64,000 nt of DNA, taken from Sporocytophaga myxococcoides. Its GTDB lineage: Bacteria; Bacteroidota; Bacteroidia; Cytophagales; Cytophagaceae. The translations under genes and the position numbers were made by a program. Numbering within the stretch: the stretch's first letter is position 1; every line of letters begins with the position of its first letter. Below the pieces are notes generated by a model. The model was not told the DNA's origin. It worked only from the letters and a program-made list of their open reading frames with translations, and ran no database searches. The DNA lies in contig NZ_BBLT01000003.1 in NCBI RefSeq assembly GCF_000775915.1, forward strand, positions 62,001 to 126,000, written 5' to 3'. Shown here one piece after another: positions 27,273-35,531 of the stretch.

Positions 27273-27911
27273 TTAATCAATCATGTAGGGACCATTATCG
27301 GCATACTCTTCTTCCAACAATGTAACATTCACAGAGCCGATAACTTTGGCAGGGCTATAAGTAGAGTTTTCATAAGAAGCTATATTCATTTCATAATCAA
27401 ACTTCAATCTACCAGTGGATTTATTAAATGAGTAATTAGTTATAGAAAGGGTAGAATTAGAGCTTCCAAAATATATATCCGTTCTATAGTATCTGTTATC
27501 ATAAGTCATGAATTTCAGATATTTTCCATTGCCCAGTGCTTTGTTGTAAGAAAAGTTAATAGTAAGACTCGTTTCTTCAGGTTTCTCTTCAAGCGTGGTA
27601 ATATAGTTTGAGAAGAGCTCAAAGTAATCGCGTGATTCTTTTGCACTACGTCTTACGAGGCTTATTCCTTTACCTTCAGAATTCAGAGCATAAGATGCAT
27701 CTTCCTGGGATTCAAAATATTCATAGGCAAAAGTTCCCAGAAGCGTATCTGCTGTTCCGGCTGAGTTAAGTTTATAAATTTTGCCAGAGACACTACCCTC
27801 TTTTCTTAAAGCATCTTGGCCGGCGGGACCCGGAACCTCCTTTTTGCTGCAGGCAGAACTAATGATCAAAAGTGTTGCAAAAACTACTGTAAGGAAATCG
27901 AATTTTTTCAT
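27273..27911 (-). CDS. Lipoprotein of unknown function with a collagen-like tag
   Basis: The product has 212 residues from the MKKFDF start at 27911 (an ATG three codons earlier is less likely). The SPII signal ends LIISSAC, with the lipidated Cys near residue 21. The mature N-terminus has PGPAGQDA, the short collagen-like tag often seen in Bacteroidota lipoproteins. The rest is predicted beta-rich (TSLTINFSYNKAL, STLSITNYSFNKSTGRLKFDYEMNI) without known motifs. It probably sits in the outer membrane facing the periplasm or surface. Confidence 0.7.
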   Translation of the reverse strand: MKKFDFLTVVFATLLIISSACSKKEVPGPAGQDALRKEGSVSGKIYKLNSAGTADTLLGTFAYEYFESQEDASYALNSEGKGISLVRRSAKESRDYFELFSNYITTLEEKPEETSLTINFSYNKALGNGKYLKFMTYDNRYYRTDIYFGSSNSTLSITNYSFNKSTGRLKFDYEMNIASYENSTYSPAKVIGSVNVTLLEEEYADNGPYMID

Positions 27912-28335
27912 TTTATACATTATTTAAAAACCTTGAAGTGTACCTGGTTTTAATGAAGAAGGTTACAGATATTATTTCCCATATTTGATTTATTCGATTA
28001 ACCCGGGCGTGGGGAATGGAAGAAATATTGAGCTTTGACTCGTTTAGGAACCGCACCGATAGGTCTTTGTTCTTTATCGTTCGGGTAAAAAAATTAATAT
28101 GAACTTATCTCATGAGATGGATTTTATCAGGTTCAATTATTCGCAGTTTTTTTCATTAAACAGACTTTTTGAAGAATTATTTATGGTAAAAAAGATCAAT
28201 TATGGAGTTAAGAAAGAGATTGTGTCCAGGAAATCTGCAATTCATATTTTATTCAGAATAATACTTAAATATCCTTTTGGCTTCATTATTTTTAAATCGG
28301 GAAATATCAAATTCTTTAATTTTAAAATCTTGAAT

Positions 28336-28926
28336 ATGAACAAAAGCGTTGTTGTATGCGCTCTGATTTCTGTAATTACATTCTCCTGCCAGAATTCTGT
28401 CAAGGATGCAAAACTGGAAAAACCTGCCGGAGATTCTGTTGTTGTTAAAACTCCCTGGAGAAAACCTTCAGGCACTCCGGATCTTCCGCTTTCTGATTCA
28501 ATGATTACCAGTGCAGGTATCGGCAAGATAATTCTGGGGCAAAAGCTGGATAGCGTTCAGGCAATGTATACTCTGGCAGAAAACTATTTGCTTTGGGATC
28601 AATCACCTGCTCTTAAAATCTCACTTACTGACAAACATTGGATCATTGCTGAAACATCCGGGAGTGTTGGAGTCATTAATCATATAAAAACTAATAGCCC
28701 GGATATCAAATCCAAAAGTGGATACCATGTGGGACAGTCTTTTTCCGAGATTTCAGATTCTCTAATCATTTTGCCGGAAAATAAGTTAATCTATTTTGCA
28801 AGGGAAGGTGTGGCAGCTAGGCCAGAGGAAAAAGATCTGAAAAGAATTTTCGGAAAATCTTTTAACCGAAATGCCTTAATGCAGTCTTCAATTGCCGAAT
28901 TGGTAATTACTTGCGAAGATTGCTAA
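28336..28926 (+). CDS. Small lipoprotein of unknown function
   Basis: The product has 196 residues starting at ATG 28336 (MNKSVVVCALISVITFSC), a good SPII signal. The frame is open back to 28099, but that extension is unlike a lipoprotein leader and is rejected. The mature part includes GIGKIILGQKLDSVQAMY and GYHVGQSFSEI, resembling repeated 'G.I.LGQ..D.V' substructures of small periplasmic proteins. No enzyme motif is seen. It is followed after 10 bp by a DUF1761 gene and then an ABC exporter, probably one operon (28336-31325). Confidence 0.7.
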   Translation: MNKSVVVCALISVITFSCQNSVKDAKLEKPAGDSVVVKTPWRKPSGTPDLPLSDSMITSAGIGKIILGQKLDSVQAMYTLAENYLLWDQSPALKISLTDKHWIIAETSGSVGVINHIKTNSPDIKSKSGYHVGQSFSEISDSLIILPENKLIYFAREGVAARPEEKDLKRIFGKSFNRNALMQSSIAELVITCEDC

Positions 28927-28936
28927 AGCAGATAAA

Positions 28937-29347
28937 ATGGAAACAGCTTTTTCTCAGATGAATTATTGGGCGATTATCACAGCCGCCGCGATGTATTTTA
29001 TCCTTGGTGCAGTCTGGTATTCTCCGGGGCTTTTTGAAGCTGCCTGGTTCAGGAATGTCCGGATTCCCAAAGAAAGTGAGAAAAAATATACGCGTATGAC
29101 AGCAGGAACATTTGTATTATTATTATTTGCTGCAATTTTTCTGGACTATATAGTTGAGCTTAGCGCAACTAACACTCCGGGAAAAGGAGTTTTTCTTGGC
29201 CTCATAACGGGAGCCGGTTTGGTGGGCACGGCCATGAGTACCACCTACCTTTATGAAGGAAAGCCAAGACAGTTATTTTTCATTGATATTGGGTATCACT
29301 TGGCTGGTTTCACTCTTATGGGCCTTATATTAGGAGGCTGGCATTAA
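28937..29347 (+). CDS. DUF1761-family membrane protein
   Basis: The product has 136 residues with four hydrophobic helices. The first carries the DUF1761 pattern NYWAIITAAAMYFILGAVWYSPGLF followed by W. The remainder follows the family (TAGTFVLLLFAAIFLDYIV, GVFLGLITGAGLVGTAMSTTYLYEGK, DIGYHLAGFTLMGLILGGW). The function of the family is unknown. It sits between a lipoprotein and an ABC exporter with short spacing on both sides. Confidence 0.85.
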   Translation: METAFSQMNYWAIITAAAMYFILGAVWYSPGLFEAAWFRNVRIPKESEKKYTRMTAGTFVLLLFAAIFLDYIVELSATNTPGKGVFLGLITGAGLVGTAMSTTYLYEGKPRQLFFIDIGYHLAGFTLMGLILGGWH

Positions 29348-29365
29348 ATCTACTAAGTTTTTCTA

Positions 29366-30298
29366 TTGGATAAAGAAATATTAATTGAGGTTGAAAAGGT
29401 GAAAAAGACTTTTAAAAGTCTGGTCGCCGTTAATGATGTTTCCTTTAAGGTCAATGCCGGAGAATATCTCGCTTTGCTTGGTCCGAATGGAGCAGGGAAA
29501 ACAACCCTCATAGAAATGATCGAAGGGATCCAAAAGCAGGATAAAGGAGAAATTCTTATTCAGGGGAAATCCTGGAATGGCAATGAAGAGGAACTTCACA
29601 GAATTATGGGCATATCTTTACAGGAAACACATTTTGTTGACCGGAATTCTGTTGAAGAAACATTAAATCTTTTTTCAAGCTTTTATGGACTTCCAAAATC
29701 CCGTGCTCAAGAAATCCTTGAAATTGTTGGTTTAGAAGCAAAGAGAAAAACATATGTAAATCATCTTTCAGGAGGACAAAGACAGAAGCTTGCTCTGGGA
29801 GTTGCGTTATTGAACAATCCAAAAGTACTTCTATTGGACGAACCTACTACAGGACTAGATCCTAATGCCAGAAGGGAGATCTGGAATTTGCTGGAAAAGC
29901 TGAAACGGACGTCAGGAACAGCAATGATTCTCACTACTCATTATATGGAAGAGGCTCAATATCTTTGTGACAGAATCATTATCATGAATAAGGGAAGTTT
30001 TCTGGCTGAAGGAACATTGCCACAACTGATTAAAAGCTATGGAGAAGGGGAAGTCATACAGTTTCTGGTTAACAAACCATTTGGGGAAAGCCTGAAATTG
30101 TTACCCTCAGTCAAAAAAGTTTTCTGGGAAAAAAGAGGCACGAAAGGCAAGCTTGTTGTGAGTGACATTACCATTACCTTGCCACATTTTCTTGCTCTGA
30201 TAGCTAAGGAAAATCTGAAGTTGCTTGAACTAGAAAGCAGAAAGGTAACTTTGGAAGATCTCTTTATATCATTAACCGGAAAGGCACTTAATGAATAA
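29366..30298 (+). CDS. ABC-2 type transporter, ATP-binding subunit
   Basis: The product has 310 residues. It starts with a TTG (29366), the only reasonable initiator before the Walker A motif; no ATG is available. It has Walker A GPNGAGKTT, Q-loop SLQETHF, signature LSGGQRQKL, Walker B VLLLDEPTTGLDP and the H-loop TTHYMEEA, which is the order of DrrA/NatA-type exporters. The C-terminal 70 residues form the small extra domain common in this class. It overlaps the permease gene by 8 bp, so the two form one transporter. The cargo (lipid, drug or other) cannot be read. Confidence 0.93.
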   Translation: MDKEILIEVEKVKKTFKSLVAVNDVSFKVNAGEYLALLGPNGAGKTTLIEMIEGIQKQDKGEILIQGKSWNGNEEELHRIMGISLQETHFVDRNSVEETLNLFSSFYGLPKSRAQEILEIVGLEAKRKTYVNHLSGGQRQKLALGVALLNNPKVLLLDEPTTGLDPNARREIWNLLEKLKRTSGTAMILTTHYMEEAQYLCDRIIIMNKGSFLAEGTLPQLIKSYGEGEVIQFLVNKPFGESLKLLPSVKKVFWEKRGTKGKLVVSDITITLPHFLALIAKENLKLLELESRKVTLEDLFISLTGKALNE

Positions 30299-31325
30299 TT
30301 CATTTGTTCAGCTTGTTTTTTTACAATTCCGCTCTTTTTACAGAGAGCCAGCCATCCTTTTCTGGGCTATTGGTTTTCCTATAATTATGGCGGCTGTTTT
30401 GGGTATTGCATTCAGTAACAAAGAAATCAAGAGAACGGTAATGATTCTGGGAAGCGCGGATAGTGCCTCTTTTGAAAAGGAGCTTGGTGCAGATATAGGC
30501 ATGCCTTCCCGTTTTACATTTATTTATGGAACTAAAAGCCAGGCGGAGCTTGGTATTAAAAGAGGAGAAATTCAATTGTATTTTCTGCCTTCTTCAGACA
30601 GAATAACATTTTTTCTTGATCCTTCAAACACTGAAGCTCAAAACACTTATCTGGTTTTAGAAAGGGAATTTCGTCGGGACAACAAAGTGACTAAGAAAAT
30701 AGTTGTTCAGCCGCTTACTTCTCTTGGAACACGTTACATCGATTTCCTGATACCAGGCCTTATTGCACTTGGCATTCTTAATTCGTGTATCTGGGGCATT
30801 AGCTGGACCCTCATCAATTATAGAATTAAGAAGCTATTAAGAAGAATGATTGCGACACCAATGAAGAAATCTTATTTCTTTCTGGCACAGTTCAGCGCCA
30901 GAATTTTTATCACCATTGCAGAAGCTGTTTTTCTGTTTCTGTTCGCATGGATATTCTTTAAAGTTCAGATCAGTGGAAGCTTATTGGCGCTGGCAATAGT
31001 TTTCTTTTGTGGTGTTATCGCCTTCTCCGGATTAGCTATTCTGGTTTCAAGCAAAACAGCCAATACTGAAGTTGCAAATGGAATCATCAATGCCGTGACC
31101 TTACCGATGATGATCTTATCAGGAATATTTTTCAGCTACCATAACTTTCCCGAATGGCTGATCCCGGTTATAAAGATTTTACCGTTAACCATGTTAGCAG
31201 ACGCATTCAGGAGCATTTTTGTAGAAGGAGCAGGAATAATGGATGTTTTATTGCCATCATTGATATTGTTGGTTGAGGGAATTGTCTTTTATTGGTTAGG
31301 CAGGAAGATTTATAGGTGGAATTAA
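30291..31325 (+). CDS. ABC-2 type transporter, permease subunit
   Basis: The product has 344 residues. One N-terminal helix (EPAILFWAIGFPIIMAAVLGIAF) is followed by a large extracytoplasmic domain (about 45-150) and five more helices, the ABC2_membrane architecture. Conserved features include the amphipathic elbow helix YREPAILFW and the SGIFFSYHNFPEWL–PLTMLADAFR segment. It pairs with the ATPase gene it overlaps. It is the last gene of the probable 28336-31325 operon. Confidence 0.9.
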   Translation: MNNSFVQLVFLQFRSFYREPAILFWAIGFPIIMAAVLGIAFSNKEIKRTVMILGSADSASFEKELGADIGMPSRFTFIYGTKSQAELGIKRGEIQLYFLPSSDRITFFLDPSNTEAQNTYLVLEREFRRDNKVTKKIVVQPLTSLGTRYIDFLIPGLIALGILNSCIWGISWTLINYRIKKLLRRMIATPMKKSYFFLAQFSARIFITIAEAVFLFLFAWIFFKVQISGSLLALAIVFFCGVIAFSGLAILVSSKTANTEVANGIINAVTLPMMILSGIFFSYHNFPEWLIPVIKILPLTMLADAFRSIFVEGAGIMDVLLPSLILLVEGIVFYWLGRKIYRWN

Positions 31326-31414
31326 ACTAAGAATTTATAGAGGCACCTGCGCTTTTTAGAATTGTCAGCTTTATTTGTCATATTTCTTGAATAGATTTTT
31401 AAACTAAATATCCT

Positions 31415-31723
31415 ATGAAAACCGACCTTTATACAAAAGCCATTTTAACAATTATTGCTGTTTGCCTTGTAATCATTGTCATAAAGCATGTAGATATTAT
31501 CCCAAATGCTCATGCAGAAAATTCTGCTCATGTAGGCTATGATCCGAACTACCGTTTAATCAAAACCAATGCAGATGGCACAATTGATGTGAATATTAAA
31601 TCTGCATCTTCTTCTATTGATGTTAATTTAGTGAAGGTAAAAACGTATGATCCTGTGGATGTAAACATTAAGAAGGTGGCAGGAAATACCTGCTATGATG
31701 CGGTCCCGGTGAAAAATAAATAG
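31415..31723 (+). CDS. Small membrane-anchored protein with repeated VDVN motifs
   Basis: The product has 102 residues. One N-terminal hydrophobic helix (about 8-27) is followed by a periplasmic tail in which a short pattern recurs: GTIDVNIKSA, SSIDVNLVKV, DPVDVNIKKV. A single Cys lies near the end. Similar short proteins with an N-terminal anchor and DVN repeats occur in Bacteroidota, but I know of no function. It lies 90 bp after the exporter and 66 bp before a lipoprotein gene. Confidence 0.65.
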   Translation: MKTDLYTKAILTIIAVCLVIIVIKHVDIIPNAHAENSAHVGYDPNYRLIKTNADGTIDVNIKSASSSIDVNLVKVKTYDPVDVNIKKVAGNTCYDAVPVKNK

Positions 31724-31788
31724 TTAATAGTTTGAAATAAATAATTATTGACTAATCGTTATTAGCCAGAACTTTTATTCTTTAGAAA

Positions 31789-32451
31789 ATGAAAAAACTA
31801 TTTTTATTCCTGTTTGCAGCTGTTGTAATGGGATGTGATGAAAAATCTTTATCTGTTGATTTTATAGAACCTCAGCCAGGGGAAAGCAAGAATGAAAGCG
31901 GATTTAATAAAAAATACAGAGGCACTTATAATGGTGCAGATGGAGCGCAATTGTTAATTTATGAGGACAAAATTGTAAAAAGATTAACTCATAATATTCT
32001 TTTTTTAAGATATGATGTAGACAGCAACTTTACAGGAAATAAAAATAATGACGTAGAGCTGAAAGTGTATTATGAAAAAGAAAAGCTGAAAGTTTTAAAA
32101 ATTTCGGGTGATTCTATTTATACTCAATATCAGGCAATAGATACAGTTTTTAAAATTTCTGATAGCCAGCTATGCCGGTCTTTAAAAGGCTCCTATTTTT
32201 TGAATTATAAATATGGAGAGAATAACTGGAAAGTTCAAAGACTTGATCTGGAGAAGGATAGATTGTCTGTTAGCATGATTATGCCTCAGGACAGTTTATT
32301 TAAGTTGCTGCCGGTTCAGGAAAAAGTTACCTTAAAAAATGATAGTGGTGAAATTATATCGTATCAATTAAAGCCAACCAGAAAAGAGCTTCAAAGATTA
32401 ATTAAAGATAATGCCTTTGAAGAGCGTGAGGTTTGGATAAAGGAGAGGTAA
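31789..32451 (+). CDS. Lipoprotein of unknown function
   Basis: The product has 220 residues with SPII signal MKKLFLFLFAAVVMGC (lipidated Cys16). The mature region is rich in short strands and charged residues (KKYRGTYNGADGAQLLIYEDKIVKR, LKGSYFLNYKYGENNWKVQRLDLEKDRLSV). It looks like a single beta-rich domain of unknown family. Together with the preceding small protein it may form a two-gene unit. It ends convergent to the second HxlR gene. Confidence 0.7.
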   Translation: MKKLFLFLFAAVVMGCDEKSLSVDFIEPQPGESKNESGFNKKYRGTYNGADGAQLLIYEDKIVKRLTHNILFLRYDVDSNFTGNKNNDVELKVYYEKEKLKVLKISGDSIYTQYQAIDTVFKISDSQLCRSLKGSYFLNYKYGENNWKVQRLDLEKDRLSVSMIMPQDSLFKLLPVQEKVTLKNDSGEIISYQLKPTRKELQRLIKDNAFEEREVWIKER

Positions 32452-32563
32452 TTTGTGCGAATAATTATTGAGCAAGAGAAAATTTTAACACAAATGGGTT
32501 AAAAGAATAGCAGTTTGAGAAGGACCAGTTTATTCGAATAAGTGTGTAGCTTTTCCTAATTGC

Positions 32564-32911
32564 CTATTCCTCTCTCATTATCTTATTCCTGTGAGACATT
32601 CCCCAGTTCTTTATTTCTTCCAAAACCCTGTTTAAGGTTTTTCCATGCTCAGTAATAGCATATTCAACAGCGATGGGCTTGGTTTGATAAACGGTCCTGC
32701 TTATAAGCTTATTCATTTCCATGTCCTGAAGCTCCTTTGAAAGCATTCTTGGTGTCACGCCAATTTCCCTGACTAATTCTTTAAACCGTAAAGGCTTTTC
32801 TAGTAAAGTCACTAAAATCAACAGTTTCCATTTGCCATTGATCACCTCAAGGGTATCCTGAATTGCCCTTCTGCTAGCTGCGCAAGATTCTTTTGTATGC
32901 GTTATTTCCAT
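32564..32911 (-). CDS. HxlR-family winged-helix transcriptional regulator
   Basis: The product has 115 residues from MEITHTKESC at 32911. The frame is open to 32968, but those 19 residues overlap the probable operator and are not family-like. It has the N-terminal Cys region (KESCAASRRAIQDTLEVINGKWK), the HTH LRFKELVREIGVTPRMLSKELQDMEMNKLI and the wing PIAVEYAITEHGKTL. It is the paralogue of the regulator at 6683-7042 and, like it, is divergent from a DoxX-like gene. Likely an autorepressor controlling that neighbour. Confidence 0.87.
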   Translation of the reverse strand: MEITHTKESCAASRRAIQDTLEVINGKWKLLILVTLLEKPLRFKELVREIGVTPRMLSKELQDMEMNKLISRTVYQTKPIAVEYAITEHGKTLNRVLEEIKNWGMSHRNKIMREE

Positions 32912-32934
32912 TCGATATACTTTTTGTAACCGGT

Positions 32935-32947
32935 ATACAATTGGTAA
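32935..32947. promoter_or_regulatory. Putative HxlR operator in the second HxlR/DoxX pair
   Basis: ATACAATTGGTAA lies within GTAACCGGTATACAATTGGTAAC, giving an ACC-N11-GGT dyad. It matches the motif at 7064-7077 except for one missing C. Confidence 0.4.
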
Positions 32948-32975
32948 CTGATTACGAATGTATAGCATTCTGAGC

Positions 32976-32983
32976 TAATTTTG
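32976..32983 (+). promoter_or_regulatory. Possible -7 element (TAATTTTG) for the second DoxX gene
   Basis: TAATTTTG fits TAnnTTTG 27 bp before the ATG at 33010, and lies about 30 bp after the putative operator. No TTG -33 is at the usual spacing, as expected for a regulated promoter. Confidence 0.3.
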
Positions 32984-33009
32984 AGTTCAATCATCAAAAA
33001 ATAGCTACA

Positions 33010-33375
33010 ATGAAAAAAGAGAAGATTATTTATTGGGTAACCTCTGTGTTATTGGCATTAATGTTTGCATTCAGCAGCTTTTTGTATTTAACCAAAAATC
33101 CAGAGCTTGTGGAAAACTTCAAAAAGCTCGGCTTCCCTGTGTCTTTTATTATGATGCTGGGAACGGCAAAGTTGCTAGCTGCTATTGCATTTATAGTGCC
33201 TGTATGGAATCGCGCAAAAGATTGGGCCTATGCCGGTACCAGCTTTGTGCTTATTGGAGCTGTCTGGGTGCATCTGGCTACTCAAACACCTTTTGTAATG
33301 CCACTTATAGCTTTGGTCATTACTGCTATTTCTTACTGGGCAGGGATTAAGCTACATTCAAAAGAGAGCCAATAA
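33010..33375 (+). CDS. DoxX-like small membrane protein
   Basis: The product has 121 residues with four hydrophobic helices (IIYWVTSVLLALMFAFSSFLYL, FIMMLGTAKLLAAIAFIVPV, WAYAGTSFVLIGAVWVHLA, FVMPLIALVITAISYWAGI). The pattern LGFPVSFIMMLGTAKLLAAIAFIVP is typical of DoxX-like family 2. It is paired with the divergent HxlR gene. Same arrangement as 6683-7510, but the DoxX proteins are only distantly similar, so the two pairs are old duplicates or were gained separately. Confidence 0.85.
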   Translation: MKKEKIIYWVTSVLLALMFAFSSFLYLTKNPELVENFKKLGFPVSFIMMLGTAKLLAAIAFIVPVWNRAKDWAYAGTSFVLIGAVWVHLATQTPFVMPLIALVITAISYWAGIKLHSKESQ

Positions 33376-33407
33376 CATAAATTTTTGTTTTATTAGTTTG
33401 GCAAATT

Positions 33408-33440
33408 GGCCGGTCTTTAATTTAGGACAGGCCTTTTTAT
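33408..33440 (+). terminator. Terminator after the second DoxX gene
   Basis: GGCCGGTC (33408-33415) pairs with GACAGGCC (33426-33433) with one mismatch, followed by five Ts. Confidence 0.65.
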
Positions 33441-33690
33441 GATTGAGCTCCATAGTATTCAATTCAATCAGTATTGAATCATACTTTTGTTAGAGAAGTG
33501 GTAGCTAATATCCAAAGCTGGTTTCCAGAAACAGGGTTCTATAATAATCATAAAAACAGTTAGTGCTGAAAATTACAAATAGGTGCATATCTATTCTATT
33601 GAATCATTATTAAAGCTAAAAGGTGGAGTTGCTATGCACAATTAATGCACATTGAAAAGACAATTGTATTTATTCAGTAATAGTTTTTAA
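33441..33690. other. Intergenic spacer without a recognisable gene
   Basis: AT-rich spacer between the DoxX terminator and the promoters of the TerB-like gene. It includes an inverted repeat ATTCAAT/ATTGAAT near 33457-33478 and a second ATTGAATCAT copy near 33599. I see no ORF. Confidence 0.4.
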
Positions 33691-33693
33691 TAT

Positions 33694-33726
33694 TTGTTTA
33701 ATTTTCAAATTGCCTTTTTAAATTTG
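33694..33726 (+). promoter_or_regulatory. Bacteroidota-type promoter P1 for the TerB-like gene
   Basis: TTG (33694-33696), 22 bp, then TAAATTTG (33719-33726). This fits the Bacteroidota consensus TTG-N17-23-TAnnTTTG. It lies about 170 bp before the start codon. Confidence 0.4.
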
Positions 33727-33842
33727 TATTTTTCTAATTATTGGTTAAACACCTAAAATTGTACTTTATCCGACATAAGTGTTAAATTTGAAAGAATATT
33801 GACCATTTTTCTGGATTTTATCTTATTTTTTGAAAGTAAATA

Positions 33843-33874
33843 TTGCATTTTTCATTAACAAGCTATTACCTTTG
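33843..33874 (+). promoter_or_regulatory. Bacteroidota-type promoter P2 for the TerB-like gene
   Basis: TTG (33843-33845), 21 bp, then TACCTTTG (33867-33874), a full match to TTG-N17-23-TAnnTTTG, 24 bp before ATG 33899. It is the best promoter match I found in the window. Confidence 0.55.
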
Positions 33875-33898
33875 TCTTAGATAAAAATTGTAAAAAAT

Positions 33899-34342
33899 AT
33901 GGAACTCACATTGGATATTTTTGAAAGCAAAAAGACTAAGGGAGTTAAAAGTCACATAAACAACCTTGTGGCAATTGCTAAATCAGACGGTAATTTTTCG
34001 ATGACAGAGAAGAGATTGATTTTCGAGATCGGAAAGAGAAATGGATTAAGTAATGATAAATTAAAAACAATAATTAAATCAGATAAGCCGATCAAATTCA
34101 AAGTTCCCAAAACGGATTCTGAAAGATTTGACAGAGTTTATGATTTGGTTGAAATGGCAATAGTAGAAGGAGCTGATAATGAAAATGAAATTTCTGCATG
34201 TATTGAGATTGCGGAAAAACTAGGTTTCAGAAAAGCAATTGTAGGAGTATTGGTAAGAAAACTCGCGACAGGAATCACAGGGGAAATGCCGAAAACAAAA
34301 GAAGAGTTAAAAGCGGAATGTGCAGACTTTCTTGTCTTTTAA
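33899..34342 (+). CDS. TerB-like helical protein
   Basis: The product has 147 residues, all helical by pattern. SHINNLVAIAKSDGNFSMTEKRLIFEIGKRNGLSNDKL resembles the TerB/DjlA N-terminal fold, where 'A..DG....E...I..I....G' forms the metal-binding helical bundle. A second, similar half follows (YDLVEMAIVEGADNENEISACIEIAEKLGF). TerB-type domains are found in tellurite resistance and in membrane-stress proteins; here it stands alone without other ter genes. Two good promoters precede it and a perfect terminator follows, so it is a single-gene unit. Confidence 0.75.
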   Translation: MELTLDIFESKKTKGVKSHINNLVAIAKSDGNFSMTEKRLIFEIGKRNGLSNDKLKTIIKSDKPIKFKVPKTDSERFDRVYDLVEMAIVEGADNENEISACIEIAEKLGFRKAIVGVLVRKLATGITGEMPKTKEELKAECADFLVF

Positions 34343-34395
34343 TCCTTAAAATTCATCTTGCACCTTATATTTTCGTAATACACTTAGTGTTTATA

Positions 34396-34425
34396 AAAAG
34401 GCCCTCCAGGAGGGCCTTTTTTTTT
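34396..34425 (+). terminator. Strong Rho-independent terminator
   Basis: AAAAGGCCCTCC meets GGAGGGCCTTTT (34396-34420) in an almost perfect stem, followed by more Ts. It sits 54 bp after the TerB-like stop. Confidence 0.85.
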
Positions 34426-34514
34426 ATAGCAATGAATTTGATCAACAGCAACAATATACACTAGCTCTGTCTTGCTGTTGCTTGAACTGTTGCTTCACTC
34501 TTCAGCTTTCCCCT

Positions 34515-35420
34515 TCAAAATTCTGCTTCACAAAGTTCCCTATTTGCAGCAGCTCCAGCCATGTTACCGGAAGACACTGCATTGGCGACGGAACGCATAA
34601 AACTACTGTTGTCCCCACACACAAATACTCCTGGGACTGTGGTTTTTTGCATAGCATCAACCTTAATAAATCCCTGGTCTGTAATTTCACACCCGAGCAA
34701 AGCAGGTATGTCAGAATGTTGCTCAAAGGGAAGCCGGACATACAATGCTTTCAGAGGAATAGTGGATCCATCAGTAAAGATTACTTCTTCAAGATATCCC
34801 TCTTTATGCTTAACTTCAGCTAGTTCTTTTTCAATAACTGATATGTTATTTTTCTGAAGTTTTTCTGTTTGCTCGGCTGTTAGTTCAGATTTTCCATTTG
34901 TTATTAAAGTCAGGTCTTTTGTGAGATTATAGATCAGTTGAGAGAAATGAAAGGCCATATCTCCATTAGATAAAATAGCGGTTTTACTTTCCCGGAATTC
35001 ATATCCATGGCAATAGGGACAATGGATAACAGAAATACCCCAGCATGCAGAAAATCCGGTTATTGCAGGTAATACATCTCTGATGCCTGTGGCAAAAATC
35101 ATTTTTTTACTTTTAAAGATATCTCCTGCTTTTGTTTCTATTTGAAATCCATCATCCAGTTTAGTGCCTTTTAGAGCAAAACCTGTATAAAAATTTACGG
35201 TTTTATATTGCTCAACCTGCTGCTTAGCAATTGCTGTGATTTCTGCAGGTTTTTTACCATCATGCGTAATGAAGTTATGAGAATGTGGTGTTGTCGCATT
35301 ACATGGTTTGCCATCATCTATAATAAGTACATTTCTTAAAGATCTTCCTAAGGCCATAGCTGCAGAAAGACCAGAGTAGCTTCCTCCTACTATAATGCAG
35401 TCATAATAATCCATCTTCAT
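34515..35420 (-). CDS. Thioredoxin reductase-like FAD/NAD(P)-binding oxidoreductase
   Basis: The product has 301 residues. The FAD-binding loop is CIIVGGSYSGLSAAMALGRS and the redox pair is CPYC at 134 and 137 (VIHCPYCHGYEF). The NAD(P)-region is poor in the usual GxGxxG (AILSNGDMAFHFSQL), and the C-terminal FAD motif is VPGVFVCGDNSS. Unlike true TrxB (CAxC) the centre is CPYC and the protein belongs to the short TrxR-like group that includes gliotoxin-type dithiol oxidases and Bacteroidota homologues. The lacking pyridine-binding glycine motif suggests it may use oxygen or another acceptor; this is inference. An ABC exporter is encoded upstream on the same strand. Confidence 0.85.
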   Translation of the reverse strand: MKMDYYDCIIVGGSYSGLSAAMALGRSLRNVLIIDDGKPCNATTPHSHNFITHDGKKPAEITAIAKQQVEQYKTVNFYTGFALKGTKLDDGFQIETKAGDIFKSKKMIFATGIRDVLPAITGFSACWGISVIHCPYCHGYEFRESKTAILSNGDMAFHFSQLIYNLTKDLTLITNGKSELTAEQTEKLQKNNISVIEKELAEVKHKEGYLEEVIFTDGSTIPLKALYVRLPFEQHSDIPALLGCEITDQGFIKVDAMQKTTVPGVFVCGDNSSFMRSVANAVSSGNMAGAAANRELCEAEF

Positions 35421-35531
35421 ATTTTTATCTGTTCATGTTGAAACTTTAGAAGTGCTCTTTGATAAAAGATCAAAACACTGGAAAATATAAGACAAATACT
35501 TTCAACTTTAAGCTTTTAGCATTCAACTTTA

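Noticed and set aside
28099-28335. N-terminal extension of the lipoprotein at 28336
   Set aside because: The frame is open, but the extension is rich in hydrophobic and basic residues unlike a signal, and the SPII leader begins exactly at 28336.
34443-34481. Inverted repeat CAACAGCAA / TTGCTGTTG near the TrxR-like gene end
   Set aside because: The stem is followed by no T tract in either direction and the arms are made of simple CAA/TTG repeats, so chance is likely.
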